NCBI GenBank assembly: GCA_945889545.1
Contig: CAMDCC010000221.1
Span: 1 to 5,198 of the forward strand
Direction of reading: 5' to 3'
Length of the DNA: 5,198 nucleotides
DNA from: Bifidobacterium breve
Lineage (GTDB): Bacteria > Actinomycetota > Acidimicrobiia > IMCC26256 > PALSA-555
The notes under the pieces were generated by a model that searched no databases, was not told the origin of the DNA, and saw nothing but the letters and a program-made list of their open reading frames with translations. Below are positions 1-5,198 of the stretch, piece after piece. The position numbers and the translations under genes are program-made. Position 1 is the first letter of the stretch; the number at the start of each line of letters is the position of its first letter.

Positions 1-1
1 G

Positions 2-3000
2 GTGATCGTCGACGAGATCCATGCAGTGGCGCGCGACAAGCGGGGCGCGCACCTCGCGCTCACGCTCGAACGACTCGAAGCGCTATGCGACGCCCGGCCG
101 AGTCGGGTTGGGCTCTCGGCCACGCAGCGACCGATCGAGACGGTCGCTCGCCTGCTCGTCGGCGACCGTCCGCTCCCGGCGATCGTCGATGCCGGGCACC
201 AGCGCGACCTCGATCTCGCGCTCGAGCTGCCTGAGGGTGAGCTCGAAGCGGTGTCGTCACACGAGCAGATGTCGGACGTGCTCGACAAGATCGCGGCGCA
301 TGTCGCACAGCACCAGACCACCTTGGTGTTCGTCAACACTCGGCGACTCGCCGAGCGGCTTGCGCATCAGCTCGGGCAGCGCCTCGGCGACGACCTGGTT
401 GCCGCGCACCACGGCAGCCTGTCGAAGGACCGCCGGTACCGCATCGAGTCGCGGTTGCGGGCCGGCGAGCTCAAGGCGCTCGTCGCGACGGCATCCCTCG
501 AGCTGGGGATCGACATCGGCCCGGTCGAGCTCGTGTGTCAGATCGGTTCGCCCCGCAGCATCGCCACCTTCCTGCAGCGCGTCGGGCGATCCAACCACTC
601 TCGAGGTGGCACGCCTAAGGGTCGCCTCTATCCGCTGACGCGCGACGAACTTGTCGAGTGCACGGCTTTGCTCGCTGCCGTGCGCGCCGGACACCTCGAC
701 GCGATCCATCCGGCCCGCCTTCCCCTCGACATCGCCGCGCAGCAGATCGTCGCCGAGGTCTCCGCGCGCGAGTGGCGCACCGACGACCTCTACAACCTGT
801 TCCGCCGGGCTGCTCCATACATCGGCCTCACGAGAGCCGGCTTCGATGAGGTGCTCGCGCTCGTATCCGACGGCATCCAGACCGGGCGGGGGCCGCGGGG
901 CGCCTACGTCCATCACGACGCGATCAACGGGGAGGTGCGTGGGCGCAAGGGGGCGCGTCTCGCGGCGCTCACCTCGGGTGGTGTCATCCCCGAGACGGGC
1001 GACTACCGAGTGGTCGCCGACCCCGACGACACGTTCATCGGCACGGTGAACGAAGACTGGGCCGTCGAGTCGATGGCCGGCGACATCTTCCTCCTGGGCA
1101 CCCACTCGTGGCAGGTGCGTCGGATCGAACCGGGCGTGGTGCGGGTGCGCGACGCCGCGGGCGCCCTGCCCACGATCCCGTTCTGGCTCGGCGAGGCACC
1201 GGCCCGCACGGCCGAGCTGTCTGCCGAGGTGTCCACGCTCCGCCAGCGGGTCGACGAGCTGCTCGCAGCCGGAGATCCCGATGGTGCCCGGGCGTTCATC
1301 TCGGCCGTCTCCGGCGTCGACGCGATCGTCGCGGCGCTGATCGTCGACTATCTCGCGGTCGGTCGGGCGGCGTTGGGCGCGATGCCCACGCAGGACCGAC
1401 TCGTCCTCGAGCGCTTCTTCGACGACACCGGCGGCATGCAGCTCGTGATTCACTCGCCGCACGGTGGGCGCATCAATCGAGCGTTGGGCCTCGCGCTGCG
1501 CAAGAAGTTCTGCCGCACGTTCAACTTCGAGCTCCAAGCAGCAGCGACCGACGACGCCGTCGTCCTCTCGCTCGGTCCGCACCACAGCTTCCCGTTGGAA
1601 GAGGTCCCGCGCTACCTGGCGAGCCGTACGGTCGAAGACACGCTGCGCCACGCCGTCCTCGACTCTCCGATGTTCCAGTCGCGATGGCGATGGAACCTCA
1701 ACCGCTCACTGATGGTGCTGCGGTTCCGTGGCGGGAGGCGCAACCCGCCGCCGATCCAGCGGATGGAAGCCGACGACCTGATGGCCGCCGTGTTTCCCCA
1801 GGCCGCAGCCTGTGCGGAGAACCTCGTGGGCCCGGTCGAGATCCCCGACCACCTGCTCGTGCGCCAGACGCTCGACGACACCCTCCACGAGGCGCTCGAT
1901 GTCGACGGGGTGCGCGCCTTGCTCGAACGCATCGAGGATGGCCAGATGGCCGTGCATTGCGTGGAGACCACAGAGCCGTCGGTCCTCGCCCACGAGATCC
2001 TCACTGCGCGACCGTACGCGTTCCTCGACGACGAAGGCGAGGTGCAGAACCGCCGCACCACCGCCGTGCAGCTCCGGCGTGGGCTCGCCGTCGACCTCGC
2101 CGCCATTGGTGCGCTCGAGGCGGAAGCCATCGAGCGAGTGCGCTCCGAGGTGGAGCCCGACCCGGCGACCGCCGACGATCTGCACGATCTGCTCGCGTCG
2201 CTCGTTGTCACGCGCGCCCGCCCCGAGTGGCACGCGTTGTGGTCCGAGCTCATCGAGCGCAACCGCGGGCGCGTGATCGAGCACGCCGGTCGCGAGCTGT
2301 GGTGTACCGCGGAGCTCCACGACAACGCGCACCGTGCGCTCGCGGGCGACGACGACGAAGTCGTGGCGGTGCTCCGCGGCCACCTCGAGATTGCTGGAGT
2401 CACCACCGTCGACATGCTCGGTGAGGCGATCGCACTCGCGAGTGCGAGGGTTGCAACTGGGTTGGCCGCACTCGAGCGCGAAGGCTTCGCGCTCCAAGGT
2501 CGGTACAGCCTTGGTGCCCCCGAGACCGAATGGGTGTCGCGCCGCCTCTTGGCCCGCATGCACTCGTATTCGCGCCGCAGCCGTCGCGCGTCGGTACAGA
2601 CCGTCACCGCCCAAGACTTCATGCGCTTCTTGATGCGGTGGCAGCACGTGGCACCGGGCACTCAGGTCGCAGGGGAAGCCGGGCTCGTCGCCGCGATCAC
2701 CCAGTTCCAGGGCTACGAAGCTGCCGCTGCCGCGTGGGAGACCGAGCTGTTGGCCCGTCGGGTGCGGGGCTATCAACCCGCGATGCTCGACCGCCTGTGT
2801 CACGACGGCCAGGTCGGATGGCTTCGGCTCACACCGCGTGCTGGCGACGACGCGCGCGTGACCGCGGGTGCGCCATCGAAGGCCACGCCGATCTCCGTCG
2901 TGTTCCGCGACGATCTGCCGTGGCTCCTCGTCGCCGCGCGCGGTGGAAGTGATCCGGGGGTGCCCGCGCTCGGTGCGACGTCCGAGGTGCTCTCGGCCCT

Positions 3001-3643
3001 GCGCGAGCGCGGTGCGTGCTTTGCCTCCGAGCTGGTGGAGATCACTCGGCGTCTCCCCGACGACATCGACCGCGCGCTGTGGGACGGCGTGGCCCGTGGA
3101 CTGCTTACCTCCGACGGGTTTGGAGCGATCCGTTCCCGGGTCGCGGGCAACGGTCGTGGGGTCGACGCCCGGCGTCTGTCTCGCTTGATGAAGGGCGGCC
3201 GGTCGGTGGGCGTTGGCGCGGGTCGATGGTCGCTCGTCTCGTCGATCGACACCGACCTCGATCACCATGAGGTGGCTGAAGCCGTGGCGGAGCTGCTCCT
3301 CAACCGCTGGGGTGTCGTGTTCCGTGATCTCGCCGTCCACGACTCGCTTCGGCTCCCGTGGCGTGATGTGCAGTGGGCGTTGCGTCGCCTCGAGGACCGC
3401 GGACTTGTACGCGGTGGTCGGTTCGTCACCGGGTTCTCAGGCGAGCAGTACGCGCTCCCAGCCGCGATCGAGCAGCTCGCACAGGTGCGCCGAGCGCCAC
3501 GAACCGGCGAACGGGTCGTGGTCAATGCCACCGACCCGCTCAACCTTGTCGGAGTGGTTGTTCCCGGCCCGGGGATCGCGGCAATACGCACTCGCACGGT
3601 CACCTACATCGATGGGCTGGCCGAGAGTACGGTGGCGCCCTGA
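2..3643 (+). CDS. lhr: Lhr-family ATP-dependent DNA helicase, 5'-truncated by the window edge
   Basis: This is a superfamily 2 helicase of the Lhr (large helicase-related) family, whose studied members are 3'-5' ssDNA translocases and helicases acting in DNA repair in the cytoplasm. The visible 1213 residues begin just before motif II (DEIH, residues 4-7). Then come motif III (SAT, 39-41), motif IV (TLVFVNTRR, 107-115), motif V (ATASLELGIDIG, 162-173) and motif VI (QRVGR, 192-196), which carries the expected arginines. The winged helix and beta-barrel follow (about 215-400). I329 (GGVIP) and W395 (PFWLGE) appear to match two M. smegmatis Lhr residues known to couple DNA contact to activity. 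The DEAD/H-associated region spans about 400-693 (LVIHSPHGGR 481-490, RWRWN 561-565, PYAFLDD 671-677). A 520-residue C-terminal part has winged-helix-like blocks (VLRGHLE from 790, FMRFLMRWQH 873-882) and ends with DPLNLVG (1178-1184). The gene opens upstream, so the first GTG is internal, not a start. Family identity is certain; the in vivo role is inferred. Confidence 0.95.
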   Translation: MIVDEIHAVARDKRGAHLALTLERLEALCDARPSRVGLSATQRPIETVARLLVGDRPLPAIVDAGHQRDLDLALELPEGELEAVSSHEQMSDVLDKIAAHVAQHQTTLVFVNTRRLAERLAHQLGQRLGDDLVAAHHGSLSKDRRYRIESRLRAGELKALVATASLELGIDIGPVELVCQIGSPRSIATFLQRVGRSNHSRGGTPKGRLYPLTRDELVECTALLAAVRAGHLDAIHPARLPLDIAAQQIVAEVSAREWRTDDLYNLFRRAAPYIGLTRAGFDEVLALVSDGIQTGRGPRGAYVHHDAINGEVRGRKGARLAALTSGGVIPETGDYRVVADPDDTFIGTVNEDWAVESMAGDIFLLGTHSWQVRRIEPGVVRVRDAAGALPTIPFWLGEAPARTAELSAEVSTLRQRVDELLAAGDPDGARAFISAVSGVDAIVAALIVDYLAVGRAALGAMPTQDRLVLERFFDDTGGMQLVIHSPHGGRINRALGLALRKKFCRTFNFELQAAATDDAVVLSLGPHHSFPLEEVPRYLASRTVEDTLRHAVLDSPMFQSRWRWNLNRSLMVLRFRGGRRNPPPIQRMEADDLMAAVFPQAAACAENLVGPVEIPDHLLVRQTLDDTLHEALDVDGVRALLERIEDGQMAVHCVETTEPSVLAHEILTARPYAFLDDEGEVQNRRTTAVQLRRGLAVDLAAIGALEAEAIERVRSEVEPDPATADDLHDLLASLVVTRARPEWHALWSELIERNRGRVIEHAGRELWCTAELHDNAHRALAGDDDEVVAVLRGHLEIAGVTTVDMLGEAIALASARVATGLAALEREGFALQGRYSLGAPETEWVSRRLLARMHSYSRRSRRASVQTVTAQDFMRFLMRWQHVAPGTQVAGEAGLVAAITQFQGYEAAAAAWETELLARRVRGYQPAMLDRLCHDGQVGWLRLTPRAGDDARVTAGAPSKATPISVVFRDDLPWLLVAARGGSDPGVPALGATSEVLSALRERGACFASELVEITRRLPDDIDRALWDGVARGLLTSDGFGAIRSRVAGNGRGVDARRLSRLMKGGRSVGVGAGRWSLVSSIDTDLDHHEVAEAVAELLLNRWGVVFRDLAVHDSLRLPWRDVQWALRRLEDRGLVRGGRFVTGFSGEQYALPAAIEQLAQVRRAPRTGERVVVNATDPLNLVGVVVPGPGIAAIRTRTVTYIDGLAESTVAP

Positions 3644-3694
3644 CGCCACAGTCGGCTACAGGGTCGGGGCCCGGTTGGCCGAAGACCTAGCAGC
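3644..3694 (+). other. 51-base gap between lhr and the PAS-GGDEF gene
   Basis: The gap is GC-rich and holds no clear -10/-35 pair and no stem followed by a T-run. The only structure is an imperfect inverted repeat (TCGGC at 3652-3656 with GCCGA at 3678-3682) around a GGGCCC core. The short distance and shared strand fit read-through transcription from lhr, although a promoter inside the lhr 3' end cannot be excluded. Confidence 0.5.
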
Positions 3695-5198
3695 ATGGGC
3701 GGCCCACGGGGAGACCAGGTGCAAGACGGCGCCGATGCGGCGTTCCACGCAGTCGCCGATCGGTCTTCGCTGCTCGTCTGGGTCACGGATGAGCACGACG
3801 AGATCGTCTGGCTGAACCAGCCCTGGTACGACTACACCGGTCGCACCCCAGAGCAGGAGCTCGCGCACGGTTGGCGCGACGGCGTGCATCCCGACGACGC
3901 CGAGCGCGTGTTCGCGCACCTCGACCAAGTGTTCGATGAACGAGTTGCGTACGAAATCGACTACCGGTTGCGACGGGCCGACGGTGAGTACCGCTGGGTC
4001 GTCGATACCGGTATGCCACGGCACAGTGGTCGCGGCCAGTTCATGGGCTACGTGGGGCACTGCGTCGACTTCACCGACCGCATCGACAGTGAGAGTGCCC
4101 GCCGTCTCGGTGACGACCGCTTCCAGGCGCTCGTACGGCACTCCCTCGATATGGTTTCGATCTACGACGAGAACTCCAACTATTCGTACGCGAGTCCCTC
4201 ACATGTTCAGGTGCTCGGGTACGAGCTCGAGGAGCTCCTCGGCACGAGCCCCATGGATCTTGTTCACCCCGACGACATCGAGCGCGTCGCGCGTTCGTTC
4301 GCACAGCAGCTGCAGGTCACGGGGGTGCCAGTTCCCGTCGAACACCGGATCCGGCACAAGGACGGATCGTGGCGGCACCTGGAGTCTGTCGCGGTCGATC
4401 TTCGAGGCGATCCTGCTGTACGGGGGATCCTCGTCAACGCGCGCGACATCAGTGATCGCCGTCACGCGGAGTTTCTGGTGTCGGATCAGGCCAGGATCCT
4501 GGAGCTCGTCGCTCGCGGCGCGCCGCTCGACCAGTCGCTCGATGCTGTTGTGCGGATGATCGAGCAGTGGATGCCCGGTGTGCTCGGTGCCGTGGGAGTG
4601 ATCGATCAGGAACTCCGTCAGCTCCGTCTTGCCTCAGCCCCGAGCCTCCCGGCCGAATTGGCTGCCAGTCTGCAAGGGATGCCGCTCCCTCCGCCCGAGG
4701 AGCCGGGCCACCATCCGGTGTTCGAGGTTGGCCCGATCTCCCCGACGGCCGACGTCGGGGGGACGTTGGCGCTGCTGGCGGCGTTGGGGTTCACTGCATA
4801 CTGGTCTGCGCAAGTGCGAAGCGTCGACGGCGACCGCCCCGCACTGGGTGTCGTGCTCGTGTACCGGCGCGACGAAGATGCGGCAACCGCCATGGAGCGC
4901 CGCGTGGTCGAGCTCGCGACCAATGTGGCGGCCATCGCCATCGAGCGTGACCGCGCGGCGGAGCACCTAGCCCACCAAGCGATCCACGACGCGCTCACAG
5001 GCCTCCCGAATCGCGGCACCGTGATCGATCGTCTGCACAAGATCGAAGCCCATCCTGAGCGCGACGGGCCCGGAACTGCCGTCATGTTCCTCGACATCGA
5101 CCGCTTCAAGGTGCTCAACGACAGCGTCGGGCACGAAGCTGGCGACCGCCTTCTCATACTGTTGGGTGAGCGACTCAAAGACGCACTGCGGCCGGGCG
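3695..5198 (+). CDS. PAS-PAS-GAF-GGDEF sensor, probable diguanylate cyclase, 3'-truncated by the window edge
   Basis: The frame stays open from the ATG to the right edge, giving 501 residues with no stop. Domains in order are: PAS 1 of the PAS_3 type (about 17-130; WYDYTG, VHPDD, RRADGEYRWV); PAS 2 (about 143-258; YASPS, VLGYELEELLG, VHPDD, RHKDGSWRHLES, closing on ARDISDRR); a divergent GAF (about 265-420; ASAPSLP, GFTAYWSAQV, AIAIERD); a short helical linker; and the front half of a GGDEF domain from HDALTGLPNR (431-440). D467, K472, N475 and D484 match the metal- and GTP-binding residues of PleD-type cyclases. The GG(D/E)EF loop lies outside the window, so c-di-GMP synthesis is inferred, and an EAL domain could follow. 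No signal peptide or membrane segment is visible, so it is probably a cytosolic sensor. PAS 1 has no LOV-type cysteine motif, and the ligands are unknown. ATG 3695 is the first start after the previous gene's stop in this frame. GTG 3719 (codon 9) is a credible alternative that leaves both PAS domains whole. Confidence 0.9.
   Translation, partial: MGGPRGDQVQDGADAAFHAVADRSSLLVWVTDEHDEIVWLNQPWYDYTGRTPEQELAHGWRDGVHPDDAERVFAHLDQVFDERVAYEIDYRLRRADGEYRWVVDTGMPRHSGRGQFMGYVGHCVDFTDRIDSESARRLGDDRFQALVRHSLDMVSIYDENSNYSYASPSHVQVLGYELEELLGTSPMDLVHPDDIERVARSFAQQLQVTGVPVPVEHRIRHKDGSWRHLESVAVDLRGDPAVRGILVNARDISDRRHAEFLVSDQARILELVARGAPLDQSLDAVVRMIEQWMPGVLGAVGVIDQELRQLRLASAPSLPAELAASLQGMPLPPPEEPGHHPVFEVGPISPTADVGGTLALLAALGFTAYWSAQVRSVDGDRPALGVVLVYRRDEDAATAMERRVVELATNVAAIAIERDRAAEHLAHQAIHDALTGLPNRGTVIDRLHKIEAHPERDGPGTAVMFLDIDRFKVLNDSVGHEAGDRLLILLGERLKDALRPG
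3708..3714 (+). promoter_or_regulatory. Candidate Shine-Dalgarno for an alternative GTG start of the PAS-GGDEF gene
   Basis: The purine run GGGGAGA ends four bases before an in-frame GTG (3719-3721). This is a better match to the anti-Shine-Dalgarno than anything before ATG 3695, where only a weak GAAGA (3681-3685) sits nine bases upstream. Starting at GTG 3719 would remove eight residues (MGGPRGDQ) that belong to no domain. In GC-rich DNA a G-run can occur by chance and many actinobacterial genes are translated without a strong site, so this raises doubt about the start but does not settle it. Confidence 0.35.

Noticed and set aside
257..1651. Long antisense open frame of 464 codons on the - strand
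   Set aside because: It lies fully opposite conserved Lhr helicase motifs. Its translation is low-complexity (rich in R, D, E, G, V) with no recognisable domain, as expected from the third-position G/C bias of the + strand gene.
1706..3340. Long antisense open frame of 544 codons on the - strand
   Set aside because: It lies opposite the DEAD/H-associated and winged-helix regions of lhr. The + strand has clear family motifs there, while this frame shows none, so it is a shadow of GC-rich coding.
3546..3640. Promoter for the sensor gene inside the lhr 3' end (TTGTTC at 3558 or TACGGT at 3628)
   Set aside because: Neither hexamer has a matching partner at 16-18 bases, and both lie inside conserved coding sequence, so no promoter can be supported.
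3652..3682. Possible terminator hairpin between the two genes
   Set aside because: The stem is only five Watson-Crick pairs (TCGGC/GCCGA) plus a G.T and an A-T pair around a large imperfect loop, and no T-run follows. It does not meet the usual intrinsic terminator pattern.
3641..3697. Stop-codon read-through giving a helicase-sensor fusion (TGA followed by C, same frame open into the sensor gene)
   Set aside because: TGA-C is a leaky context, and the frame is open for the 17 codons up to the ATG. A 17-codon open stretch is common by chance in GC-rich DNA, and the linker has no domain character. Without conservation data there is no reason to prefer read-through over two separate genes.
3936..4559. 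Overlapping + strand frame of 207 codons
   Set aside because: It is rich in S, R and T with no domain and overlaps the PAS-PAS frame, whose motifs are unambiguous. It is a frame shadow.

Overview
The window is GC-rich, codes on the + strand almost throughout, and holds parts of two large genes. The high GC, the third-position G/C bias and the style of the signalling protein suggest a high-GC Gram-positive (actinobacterial) genome, possibly an Acidimicrobiia-type lineage. That taxonomic guess is an inference from composition and protein style only.

Positions 2-3643 encode the C-terminal 1213 residues of a large Lhr-family superfamily 2 helicase. The window opens inside the gene, immediately before the DEIH (motif II) box. 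Walker A and roughly the first 160-170 residues are therefore missing. The rest is complete: the remainder of RecA1, RecA2, the winged helix and beta-barrel of the Lhr core, the DEAD/H-associated region, and a long C-terminal extension ending in a natural TGA stop. Several signatures in the core and tail look unlike the E. coli/Mycobacterium smegmatis Lhr type and more like another long bacterial Lhr branch.

After a 51-base gap, a second gene starts on the same strand (ATG at 3695) and runs open to the right edge. It encodes a soluble multidomain sensor: PAS, PAS, a divergent GAF, a short signalling helix, and the first half of a GGDEF (diguanylate cyclase) domain. The catalytic GG(D/E)EF loop and any following EAL domain lie beyond the window. 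The visible nucleotide- and metal-binding residues of the GGDEF half are intact, so c-di-GMP synthesis is a reasonable expectation.

The two genes may share a transcript, since they are co-directional, closely spaced and have no recognisable terminator or promoter between them. No known pathway joins a DNA-repair helicase to this type of sensor, so the neighbourhood may be only positional. I saw no RNA gene, mobile element, CRISPR array or significant repeat. The region is mostly ordinary chromosomal content, and I do not see a clearly undescribed system in it.
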